Assembly: GCA_003427395.1 (NCBI GenBank)
Contig: BFEA01000013.1
Coordinates: forward strand, 2,516,308 to 2,549,008
Source of the DNA: Chara braunii
Taxonomy: Eukaryota; Streptophyta; Charophyceae; Charales; Characeae
DNA length: 32,701 nucleotides
Direction of reading: 5' to 3'
The translations under genes and the position numbers were made by a program. Below the pieces are notes generated by a model. The model did no database searches and had not been told where the DNA came from. It saw only the letters and a list, made by a program, of their open reading frames with translations. Of this stretch, positions 1-8,744 are shown in pieces (position 1 is the stretch's first letter; every line of letters begins with the position of its first letter).

Positions 1-34
1 CTCTTATACACATCTAGATGTGTATAAGAGACAG
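1..34. other. Nextera mate-pair junction adapter (artefact)
   Basis: The first 34 bases are two inverted copies of the Tn5/Nextera mosaic end placed head to head; the right half reads AGATGTGTATAAGAGACAG. It is the circularisation junction adapter with its first four bases missing. It is sequencing-library residue, not genome sequence. Apparent proteins starting here begin with the tell-tale peptides CIRDR or MYKRQ. Sequence to its right may not be contiguous with whatever lies to its left in the scaffold. Confidence 0.97.
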
Positions 35-1632
35 GTCCACAGCCGCCTCCAGCCACACCCCCCCGCCGACCTCCTCCACTCCTACTACGTCTACCACTAC
101 ATCCGCCACCTCTCCCACCTCCATCCTCCCCCCCCCCCCATCCGCCGCATCCAACTTACCGCCTCATTCCTTGCCCATCCATGTCACCCCTCTTCCCCCC
201 CCACACTCTCATACCCTTCCCCAACCCATCATGACGACCTCCACCATCCCACCATTCGTCCCACCTATTCCCAAGTCACCTCCGAGGTTTACCCCTCAAT
301 GCCACAACTCCCCCCCAACTACCTCCTGGAGGACAACAACCAACTTGACTACACCTGCTACGACACCACCCCCGATAACCTCAGCTTCAACACCCTCGCC
401 CAGATCGTTTGCCGTGACGGGGAAATCTCCCACTCCTTCCGAATCGGCGAAATCCTTCTTCGGGCTCCCCCACGAGGACATTTTCCTCTTCCTAACCCAG
501 CTCCGGAACTCTTTTCACCTCCACCACATGCCCCTTGCCCACTAGCTCCCCATTGCCATCTCCAGCCTCCTCGGCAATGCCACCTCTGGAGGACCACGCC
601 ACTCCTTCCTCCAATGGGCCAACCTTCTCATTGCCACCTTTCGCCCCCAGAAAACCATTGATGACTACCTTGAACAATTCTGCCACCTCCGCCAGCCCCG
701 TCCCACGGACTATTTCGTCCAATATGTCCGCTCCCTCCGCCACCACCTCCCCACCATCGTCATTCCCGACCTTGCGTTCATCTCCCGCATCAAACGAGTA
801 TGCCACAAAGACCTTGCAACCGCCCTCGCCCACGAACCCGACATGCCCCTTGCTGACCTCCTCTCTCGCATGCTTCACCACTATCGACTCCTCCACCCCC
901 ATCACCAACCCGCGCCCGCCCCCTCCCGCACCCGTTTTTTCCATCACATCACCCCTGAAGACACCACCTCCATCCCTTCCTCGGACAAGTTCACCACACC
1001 TGACCCCGATGCATCCTCCGATTCACTCGACTCTTCATCCCTCACTCCCGAGGAACTCAATGTCCTCCAATTCAGGAGAATGGAGCACAAAGATCGCAAC
1101 TCCCGTCCACCCTCATCTACCCCACCCTCCCGCCTCAAGAAACTCACCCCCGAGGAGCGCACCTACCTCCAAGCAAACGAGGGCTACTTTCGTTGTCGCC
1201 AATTTGGGGCACCAACAAAACCAACTGCCCCAACGCCGCACAATTCACCCCCCAGTCCGCCTCCACTCGACCCGCATCCTCCACATCACCGCCCTCGGCA
1301 AGCGCGGGTCCCTCCTCATCATGAACACAGTCCCCAGGACATTGTCCCGACATCGGTATCGCGTTTGTTGGCCCACCCATCGGCGACGTCCTCCGTCCCA
1401 CCGATGGCTCATCTGGCATCGACAATTCGTCTGCCTCCCCCCTCTCCGGTGACGCTCCCTTCACCGGACGACTCCCAGGCGTCGCAAACGCCTCCCACTG
1501 CCTCATGCTCCTCTACCCTTCTTCCAAACCCATCCGCTGTCACCTTCTTCGATGTTGTCGAGGAACAAGCTCGACAAGATCGGCTTGTCCGCTTAGGCAA
1601 CGAACAACGCCGCCTCAACACCATCATCTCNA
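35..1632 (+). pseudogene. Gag pseudogene of copy A1
   Basis: Gag is the structural protein that packages retrotransposon RNA in cytoplasmic particles. The reading frame hops: a Pro/Thr/Ser-rich linker is read at 35-300, the start of the capsid-like region (peptide LPPNYLLEDNN) at 300-480, and the rest from about 640 onward in the frame open at 843-2111. The capsid-like core contains IDDYLEQFCHLRQ and VIPDFAFISRIKRVCHKD. A zinc knuckle would be expected near 1186-1240. Only YFRCRQFG remains in frame: the first Cys is Tyr, and a one-base insertion in the GGGG run moves the His and last Cys position out of frame. Bases 772-1337 are identical to copy A2. An N lies at 1631. This is not a functional gag. 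Confidence 0.8.
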
Positions 1633-2111
1633 CCGCCAACTCATCTCGTTTCCACCTCGAATTCATCGCCGCCACCCTTGGTGCATCTACAACTAAGTTT
1701 CGGCCCCTCCTCGACATTGGAGCCACTGGTAACTTCATCACCGACGCGTGTGTTTGCAGAGTCGGTCTTACCTCTACCGGTTACGACTCCCCGATTACGA
1801 TTCGCCTAGGGGACAAAGACACCGCCGTCGTAGTAGACCGCACAGTTCCCGAGACCACCATGACCGTCGGAACCCTCCGCAGTCAGGTCTCGTTTGATGT
1901 TATGCACTTGATGTGCGACATCTTCTTAGGAACCCCGTGTCTGGACCGCTACATGCCATACACATTCCACCCCAACTTCCTTCGCCTCACCAACCCCCCG
2001 GACACAACCATCGACATCCCCTATCTCCCATATCCGACCTCCCAAGGCTCTGTCACCCCGCACAATGGCTCGCCTAAACCCCGACTCCGCCTACTATTGT
2101 CTTGTCCTTGA
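1633..2111 (+). pseudogene. Aspartic protease region of copy A1
   Basis: This is the retropepsin-like protease that would cleave the Gag-Pol polyprotein. It lies in the C-terminal third of the frame open from 843 to 2111. The active-site loop is LLDIGATGNFIT, with the catalytic Asp codon at 1713-1715 (D-I-G instead of the common D-S/T-G). The second signature DIFLGTPCLDRYMPY follows about 75 residues later, with Cys where copy A2 has Trp. The protein then ends at 2111 in a Pro/Arg-rich tail without reaching RT in the same frame. The family assignment is secure; activity is unlikely given the surrounding damage. Confidence 0.82.
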
Positions 2112-2299
2112 TCGCGAAAGTCCCGAGGACTTACTCCGGACGGACAAACCTGATCAAACCTCCCCCTCCAACCCTGCCATCACCTCGAGAGCAAAAATTC
2201 TACACCAAGCTTAGCAAATGTACGTTTGCCGCTTCGAGCGCCGAATACCTCGGCCACATTGTCTCCGCTGAAGGCATCCGTATGGACCCCTCGAAGGTC
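2112..2299 (+). pseudogene. RT remnant joined to protease (palm deleted), copy A1
   Basis: Immediately after the protease tail the sequence encodes REQKFYTKLSKCTFAAS and then EYLGHIVSAEGIRMDPSKV. This is the segment that normally follows the YxDD catalytic box of Ty3 reverse transcriptase, at the thumb/connection start. The roughly 200 residues carrying the fingers and palm are absent. The junction lies at about 2181-2187, and the remnant is in a different frame from the protease. The same junction appears in copy A2 near 3733-3740. Homology stops at about 2299 where the unrelated LTR-like segment begins. Confidence 0.82.
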
Positions 2300-2631
2300 C
2301 CCAGCCTCCCCTACTCAGCCTATCTAGCCTATCCCACGTTCATGCAACAGGAATCACTTCGAAGCTGAAGACCAATGTATGTGGCGTCGTCGCCAATGCA
2401 GACTGCCAGCATACACCAGGTACGTGTCTCACTCCTCCATCCTCGTCTCCCCACAAAATGCGCCTCCTACCTGAAGACCACTCTCGCCATCACCATTCAT
2501 GCGCCCAGCAGCCCGGCTATGGCCGCCGTTCGCTGGCTGCTACCGCATCGCCCCCCTCTCATCTCCAGTGTCAGTGCGCGCTCTAGCCAGCAGCGCCAGC
2601 ACAGCTGCTCGTGAGCCAACACAGCAACATG
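2300..2631 (-). repeat. LTR-like fragment related to element B
   Basis: This stretch separates the two family A copies and has no convincing gene. At 2383-2434 it carries the ordered motif seen in element B LTRs: a GTCGCC.ATGCAGAC core, then AGGTACGTG, then CTCAC. The rest, read on the minus strand, loosely follows the B LTR (GCTGGCGCTGCTGG block, then GAGTGGTCTTC). I infer a degenerate LTR fragment with its sense strand on minus. No clear TG...CA ends or target duplication are visible. Confidence 0.45.
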
Positions 2632-3740
2632 GCCGCCAGTACAAGTAGCGGGAGATGGTGTCGAAGGTTTTTTGGAAACCGCGGTGTCCTGCGGTCTTGG
2701 TGTTGTGGTGCTCGGCCAAGAGTTGAGTACGGAGACCACGTGCGTCGGGGATGCAAAGTCCGTGAGTGCCTTTGGTATCGATGTAGAGAAGGTTGTCGTG
2801 GAGGGAGTAGTCGGGGACTGAGTCAAGATCGCGGAGCTTGTTGTAGATGGTGGCGAAGTCTGGGCAAGAGAGGTAACCTTGGGTGTATCGGTGATGGAGT
2901 GATGAGAGGAGTTGGATATGAGTCATGGCGGCGTAGACTTTCTTGGGGGGCTTGTGGTCAGGTTGTCGAGAGAGGGCATCCGCAACGCGGTTGCTTTTGC
3001 CTGGGGTGTGGCAAATGGTGAATGTGAACTGGGCAAGGAAGTCTAGCCAGCGGGCTTGGCGTGGAATCATATCTTTTTTGGAGAGGATGGAGGAGACGAT
3101 GGTGTTGTCAGTGCGGATGGTGAAGATTGCCCGTCGACGTACGGGCGCCAGACTGTGAGGGCGTGAATCANGGCGAGGAGTTCCTTCTCGTTGGAGGGGT
3201 AATTCATCTCCACGGGAACGAGCTTCTTGCTTGCGAAGGCGATGGGGTATTCGCTAGGTGGAGCCTCGGGGTGAGTGGGCGAGTCCTTGATGGAGGGGGT
3301 CTGGGCGGTGTCGTGGGGGAAATGTTGGGACAGTACGGCTCCAATGGCGAAGTTGGAGGCGTCAGTGGTGACATAGAAATGGCGAGTGGGGTTGGCGATC
3401 TTGAGGACAGGGGCCGTGGTGATGGTTTGCTTGAGTAAGTCGAAAGTGTGTTGGCGGCGATCGTTCCAATGGAAGGGCTCGTCCTTGCGGGTGAGTTCGT
3501 GGAGAGGGTGAGAGATCTCGGAAGAGTTGCGAATAAACGGGTGGTAATAGTTGGCAAGGCTTAGGAAGGAACGGAGTTGGGGGAGGGTCTTGGGTGGGGG
3601 GTACTTGATGAGGGTTGTCACCTTCGAGGGGTCCATACGGATGCCTTCAGCGGAGACAATGTGGCTGAGGTATTCGGCGCTCGAAGCGGCAAACGTACAT
3701 TTGCTAAGCTTGGTGTATAATTTTTGCTCTCGAGGTGATG
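2632..3740 (-). pseudogene. Pol remnant of copy A2: RT thumb, RNase H, integrase N-terminus
   Basis: Read on minus from about 3740, the order is RT connection (YTKLSKCTFAAS, then LRSFLSLANYYHPFIRN), the RNase H-like domain (FYVTTDASNFAIGAVLSQ, then EYPIAFASKKL and YPSNEKELLA), a frameshift near 3135-3140, and the RNase H C-terminus (RTDNTIVSSI, then FTICHTPGKSNRVADALSR). It ends in the integrase zinc-binding region with HHNTKTAGHRGF. The CxxC half of that HHCC finger and the DDE core are missing because homology stops at YLYWRP. The YxDD part of RT is absent, so this could not reverse transcribe. RNase H acidic residues are visible. Confidence 0.85.
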
Positions 3741-3837
3741 GCAGGGTTGGAGGGGGAGGTTTGATCGGGTTTGTCCGTCGGGAGTAAGTCCTCGGGACTT
3801 TCGCGATGAAGGACAAGACAATAGTAGGCGGAGTCGG

Positions 3838-4350
3838 GGCTTAGGCGAGCCATGGTGCGGGGTGATAGAGCCTTGGGAGGTCGGATATGGGAGATAGGGG
3901 ATGTCGATGGTTGTGTCGGGGGGGTTGGTGAGGCGAGGGAAGTTGGGGTGGAATGTGTATGGCATGTAGCGGTCCAGCCACGGGGTTCCTAAGAAGATGT
4001 CGCACATCAAGTGCATAACATCAAACGAGACTTGACTGCGGAGGGTTCCGACGGTCATGGTGGTCTCGGGAACTGTGCGGTCTACTACGACGGCGGTGTT
4101 TTTGTCCCCTAGGCGAATTGTGGTCGGGGAGTCGTAACCGGTAGAGGTAAGACCAGCTTTGTGGACACACGCGTCGGTGATGAAGTTACTAGTGGCTCCA
4201 ATGTCGAGGAGGGCCCGGAACTTAGTTGTAGACACACCAAGGGTGGCAGTGATGAATTTGAGGTGGAAACGAGATGACTTGGCGGTGGAGATGATGGTGT
4301 TGAGGCGGCGTTGTTCGTTGCCTAAGCGGACAAGCCGATCGTGTCGGGCT
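3838..4350 (-). pseudogene. Aspartic protease region of copy A2
   Basis: This is the C-terminal part of the open frame 3618-5243 (541 codons, minus). The retropepsin active site is LLDIGATSNFIT, with the catalytic Asp at about residue 347 (codon 4203-4205). It is followed by VSFDVMHLMCDIFLGTPWLD, which matches the DxxLGxxWL signature of gypsy proteases better than copy A1 does because the Trp is kept. Like A1 it has D-I-G at the active site. The frame then runs through the deletion junction out of frame and stops at 3618. Confidence 0.82.
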
Positions 4351-6287
4351 TGTTCCTCAACAACATCTGAGAAGGTGATAGTGGATGGGTTTGGAAGAAG
4401 GGTAGAGGAGCATGAGGCAGTGGGAGGCGTTTGCAACGCCTGGGAGTCTTCTGGTGGAGGGGGCGTCGCCGGAGAGGGGGAAGGCAGACGAATGTGCGAT
4501 GTAGATGCCGGGTCAGTGTGCTGGGGACTGTGTTCATGATGAGGAGGGACCCGCGCTTGCCGAGGGCGGTGATGTGGAGGATGCGGGTCGAGTGGAGGCG
4601 GACTGGGGGGTGAATTGTGCGGCGTTGGGGCAGTTGGTTTTGTTGGTGCCCCAAATTGGCGACAACGAAAGTAGCCCTCGTTTGCTTGGAGGTAGGTGCG
4701 CTCCTCGGGGGTGAGTTTCTTGAGGCGGGAGGGTGGGGTAGATGAGGGTGGACGGGAGTTGCGATCTTTGTGCTCCATTCTCCTGAATTGGAGGACATTG
4801 AGTTCCTCGGGAGTGAGGGATGAAGAGTCGAGTGAATCGGAGGATGCATCGGGGTCAGGTGTGGTGAACTTGTCCGAGGAAGGGATGGAGGTGGTGTCTT
4901 CAGGGGTGATGTGATGGAAAAAACGGGTGCGGGAGGGGGCGGGCGCGGGTTGGTGATGGGGGTGGAGGAGTCGATAGTGGTGAAGCATGCGAGAGAGGAG
5001 GTCAGCAAGGGGCATGTCGGGTTCGTGGGCGAGGGCGGTTGCAAGGTCTTTGTGGCATACTCGTTTGATGCGGGAGATGAACGCAAAGTCGGGAATGACG
5101 GTGTGGGGGAGGTGGTGGCAGGGGGAGCGGACGTATTGGACGAAGCGGTCCGTGGGACCGGTNTGGCGGAGGTGGCAGAATTGTTCAAGGTAGTCGTCAA
5201 TGGTTTCTGGGGGCGGAAGGTGGCAGTGAGGAGGGTGGCCCATTGGAGGAAGGTGTGACTTGGTCCTCCGGAGGCTCGGCGGTTGCTANCTTCAGCCATC
5301 CACCATTTGGCTGCATTGCTGAGGAGGCGGGAGGTGGCAATGGGGAGCCAGTGGGCAAGGGGCATGTGGTGGAGGTGAAAAGAGTTTTGAAGCCGGGTTA
5401 GGAAGAGGACAACGTCCTCGTGGGGGAGGCCAGAGGAGGACATGATTTCGCAAGATCGGAAGGAACGGGGGATTTCCCCATCACGGTGAACGATTTGCGC
5501 GAGGGTGTTGAAGCTGAGGTTATCGGGGGTGGTGTTGTGGCAGGTGTGGTCGATTTGGTTGTTGTCCTCAAGGAGGTAGTTGGGGGGGAGTTGTGGCATT
5601 GGTGGGGATGGTGGAGGTGGTCATGATAGGTTGGGAGAGGGTTTGGGAGTGCGGGGGGGGAAGAGGGGTGACATGGATGGGCGAGGAATGAGGCGGTGTG
5701 CTGGATGCGCTAGATGCGGGAGGAGGTGGAGGGAACGGAACGGTGGTGGAGGTTGAAGGTTTGGTGGATGTGGTGGTAGAGGTGGTAGAGGTGGTAGGAG
5801 TGGAGGAGGTCGGCGGGGGGGTGTTGCTGGAGGCGGCTGTGGAGGACGGAGTGGTTTGCACTGTGGAGGAGGGAGTGGTTTGCGCTGTGGAGGAGGGGGT
5901 GGTTTGCGAGGTGGTGACGACCGTGATGGAGGGGATGGTCCCTTCGATCGTGGTGACGCGGTCGCATATGGACGACATGTTGGCCTTTATGTCGTCGAGA
6001 GAGGCAGTGACGGAGGCTCAAAGGGTGTTGAGTGCATGGAGGATGGCGGACAGGTCGGGGATGGCGGTGTTTGCTGGTGGTTGTTCGCCTGCGAGGTTGC
6101 GGGCTATGCTATCGACTAGGTCGGTGCGGATGTCAGACATGTTGATGGAGGATGCGGCCATGTCGGGCGAAGAGGGGGTGGAGGACGTGGCCTGAACGGG
6201 TGTGGAGGATGCAGCAGCAGTGGTGGCGGCAACAGCAGCGGCGGCGGCGACGGCACGTTGGGAGCTCTTGCTTTGGTGTGGTGGCAT
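4351..6287 (-). pseudogene. Gag pseudogene of copy A2
   Basis: The likely original start is the ATG at 6287 (peptide MPPHQSKSSQRAVAAAAAV), giving an Ala-rich N-terminus that ends at a TGA at 6018. Gag resumes in another frame (5978-5568, Thr/Ser/Pro-rich with a repeated QTTPSST unit), then 5599 to about 5240 (LLEDNN, then FLTRLQNSFHLHHMPLAHWL), then 5243 downward (IDDYLEQFCHL). At least three frame changes are needed. The zinc knuckle is damaged exactly as in A1: first Cys to Tyr plus a one-base shift. The low-complexity C-rich coding strand resembles a disordered linker. It is non-functional as it stands. Confidence 0.8.
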
Positions 6288-6589
6288 GTGGAGGTGGGGG
6301 GGGGGGCAATCCCTTATTTATTGATCAATAAATAAAGATAATTGCCAAGGTTTTCCAAAGAAGAAAAAAAAAAAATCTGAATTTACAAAATGTCGAAAAA
6401 GATTTAAATTAATTTCAAGGAGGATTTTTTTTTTTTTTTGAAAAAGGAAAGGATCAAAAGAATTTGGCAATTTGGGGATTTATGTGGAGGCAGTGTGTAA
6501 TTTAATTCGGAAAAAATGGCCACAATAAATTAATTCAAAAAAAATAAAATTTAAGATGAAGATTTTACAAAAAAAGGAATGAAATTAAT

Positions 6590-7358
6590 CAGGGTTGCTG
6601 GCGTTCGGGACGGGCTGAACACCCGAACCCGAACGCCCGAACGTTCGGGACCCCCTCTCGACGCATTCGGTCGTTCGGCCGAACGCGGACCCAAAAAAAA
6701 TAAAAAAAATAAATAAAAGTTCCCAAAACATCTGGAAAAAAAAAAGTGATGCAGAAGAATAAACTAGATAACATTTGCCTGAAGAGTTCATACAAATTCT
6801 TTACCCAATTTGAAATAAAAATCAAATAGGAAATATAAATAATATTAATGAAAATAAGAAAAAATAAAACGAGAACGAAATTATTGCGTGGACGAGCACG
6901 TTTTTGACACCGCCATCTTTGGCGATTTTTCATTTATTTTTGGCTTTGTAAAATGCCATGAAATTTTATACATGTGCATCTTACATAATAGAGAACCTAT
7001 AAATAAAATTTGAAAAAATAATAGTGTTTTTCATGCCCCGAAATAAAGGGAAAACAAAAAGTGAAAAGAGAGAAAAAGCAAACTAGTAAGTGGGCAAGCA
7101 AGTTTTGACACCACCATCTTTGCCGATTTTTCATTATTTTTTGGCCTCACAGAATGCCTTCTAAATTAGCAGGCAGGTAGCTTACATAACAAAGAACTCA
7201 CAAAACAAAATTCAGGAAAAAATAATATTTTTTAGGTACCAAAATATTTTTTTGCGTGGTCCGACCCCCTTCGAGTTAGGGCCCCGTACGGGGACCCGAA
7301 CGCCCGAACGTTTGGGGGTCAGCTTAGGGGCCTCCGTACGTTTGGCCTGGCAACCCTG
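6590..7358. mobile_element. hAT-like MITE no. 1
   Basis: The left end reads CAGGGTTGCTGG and the right end, on the other strand, reads CAGGGTTGCCAGG, an imperfect terminal inverted repeat of the CAGGG type typical of hAT transposons. The flanks form an 8-bp near-perfect duplication: AAATTAAT (6582-6589) and AAATTGAT (7359-7366), and 8 bp is the hAT target size. Subterminal regions are rich in GAACGCCCGAACG words. The middle holds two copies of an about 160-bp unit (6888-7045 and 7090-7250). There is no transposase, so it is non-autonomous. Confidence 0.72.
6888..7250. repeat. Internal direct repeat of MITE no. 1, period about 202 bp
   Basis: Two diverged copies of a unit containing TTTTGACACC, CCATCTTTG, CGATTTTTCAT and AATGCC lie at about 6888-7045 and 7090-7250. 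They are joined by an A-rich spacer. They appear to be an old tandem duplication inside the element. Confidence 0.65.
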
Positions 7359-7713
7359 AAATTGATTGAATTTCGGAATTTAGGATTTTCGAAATAATTA
7401 ATTTGGATTAAAAAATAAAAATAATCGGAATTTAAAATAGAAATAACTTTTAAAAAATATTGAAATGACTTAAATATTTATTGGAATTTAAAATTGATTT
7501 AATGAATTAAATGCAAATTTAAATTGTTAGTATTTAATGAATGGGTTTAATATCAATGTAATTTAAGGGATTTTAATCAATTTGAAACGAATTTAAAGCG
7601 ACGGTAATTAATTTCAACGAATTTATTAAATGAATTAAATACTAAAACTGATTTGATTGAAGTTAACTTATTTTAGTGTAAATTAACGGATTTAGATTGG
7701 ATTTGAAGTTAAT

Positions 7714-8704
7714 TGCAAGGAAAATAAGTAAGAGCGAGATGACAATTCCAGATCACACCATCACATTGAAAGCCAAATAGTCGCACTGTGTCCAGAGAGC
7801 AGCATTGCCCCAATAATACAGCAATGGAGGTTCATAGCACTGAAAACCAATGTTCATGGAGAGCATACTCTCTCCTGCCAACACAAGAGTCCAGTTCCTT
7901 CACACTCACACTTGGCGCTCAGCGCCCAGCCCACTCCTACACAGCTACTATAGACTACAAAAAGAGAATGCAACTGTTGACATCAGCGACAGCCCGAAGT
8001 ACTTGAAGATGTCGCCCATGCAGACCATCGCCAATACAAGGTACGTTCCCTCACATCATCATCACCATCATCATCCTTCACCTATCCCCTGACTACACCA
8101 CACCTGTCCTCTCTTTGACCCGAAGACCACCCCTGCGCTTCAATGTAGTCCAAGCCCACCCGCTATGGTGACTGGGCTATGGCGCTGCCCTCAGCAGCGC
8201 CCTCCTCCTCTGCACGACCGCACGTGTTGCGAGCATGAGCTCCAGCAGCGCTGCCGCCAGCATGCGAGTGCCTGAATGAGGCTGCCTGGCCAGAGCTCTT
8301 TCCTTTATGGAAAAGAGTTGGCCAGCTCTCGCAGCCTGGATGGGCTGGCCTGGGCCCAAAAGCTGCCGGAAGGCCCCAGGAGGCTGCCTGGATGCAGCAA
8401 CTACTGGGCTGCTGGGCCTCGTTCGGTTGGGCGCCCAACTGTCTCTATATGAGGCTGCGAATCACGCCCAGGGCCTGCATTCTTTGGAAAGGCCCGGTAG
8501 GCCGCGAAAATGTCTTTGGTGCTCGGCCTGTGTTTCTTTCAACCAACTGGCGCGTCGCAACTGCCTGGACCCCAAATATGAAATTGACAGTCGAGGGCCT
8601 CTTGCAAAAAGCGAGGTCCGCCTTCACTTAGGGCGGGCACCAAGTGAAGGCGGGTAAGGCTGCAAACAGGGCCCCATAGGCCTACCGAGGACCTGATCCT
8701 CGCA
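7714..8704 (-). repeat. Element B 3' LTR
   Basis: It begins TGCAAGG and ends CCTCGCA on the + strand, and matches 15560-16687 over its length. On the sense (minus) strand it starts TGCGAGGATC just after the polypurine tract. A CAT/CAC microsatellite near 8057-8082 is included. It is 991 bp, shorter than the 5' LTR because that copy carries a 95-bp duplication and an insertion near 16077-16109. Confidence 0.93.
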
Positions 8705-8720
8705 TTCCCTCCTCCTTTAC
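8705..8720 (-). other. Element B polypurine tract
   Basis: On the sense strand this reads AAAGGAGGAGGGAA immediately before the LTR start TGCGAGG. It is the expected plus-strand priming site. The pol frame ends only about 25 bases upstream, at 8745. Confidence 0.88.
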
Positions 8721-8744
8721 TTCATGAGTCCTTTGAGAAGTCTT

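Larger units (their letters stand above)
35..2299 (+). mobile_element. Family A Ty3/gypsy retrotransposon, copy A1 (truncated)
   Basis: This is an internal fragment of a Ty3/gypsy element on the + strand. It starts abruptly at the adapter inside gag and stops at about 2299, shortly after the RT-derived peptide ending in MDPSKV. It runs gag, protease, then directly into the RT connection region. The catalytic RT palm is missing. The same order and junction occur in the inverted copy A2 at 2632-6306. No LTR, PBS or PPT is attached. The coding strand is extremely C-rich and purine-poor, so several frames stay open and produce spurious long ORFs on both strands. Confidence 0.85.
2632..6306 (-). 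mobile_element. Family A Ty3/gypsy retrotransposon, copy A2
   Basis: This is the longer copy of family A, on the minus strand. It runs from a gag start at 6287 through protease, the RT-deletion junction, RNase H and the N-terminal zinc domain of integrase. It stops at about 2632 in the peptide YLYWRP. It has no recognisable LTR or PBS: a poly-G tract (6296-6306) and then AT-rich DNA lie directly upstream of the gag ATG. Single Ns occur at 3171, 5163 and 5289. It forms a large inverted repeat with copy A1. Confidence 0.85.
6307..7713. other. AT-rich island, no genes seen
   Basis: About 1.4 kb of very AT-rich sequence with long A and T runs and recurring words such as AATTTAAAT and GAATTAAAT. 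A perfect 22-bp palindrome sits at 6314-6335. A hAT-like MITE occupies 6590-7358. The apparent small ORFs have low-complexity composition and are not credible genes. The same kind of DNA continues at 16688-16756 on the far side of element B, so B appears to have inserted into this island. Confidence 0.7.

Noticed and set aside
535-1452. A 305-codon + frame overlapping gag of A1
   Set aside because: It contains no gag motif in its second half. It is open because the strand lacks purines, while the true gag-protease frame is the one at 843-2111.
4159-5258. Long + strand frames at 4159-4539, 4505-4714, 4696-4914 and 4911-5258
   Set aside because: They are antisense shadows of the C-rich gag-protease of copy A2. 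The same peptides appear on the opposite strand of A1, as expected for shadows.
6585-6933. Hydrophobic minus-strand frames in the AT-rich island
   Set aside because: Phe/Ile-rich composition is what AT-rich DNA gives by chance, and the frames cross the MITE boundary.
7788-8006. A 72-codon + frame conserved at 15634-15852
   Set aside because: Its conservation comes from being inside the two LTRs of element B, antisense to the element. No domain is recognised.
8057-8092. His-rich CAT repeat
   Set aside because: A microsatellite in the LTR, not a metal-binding peptide.
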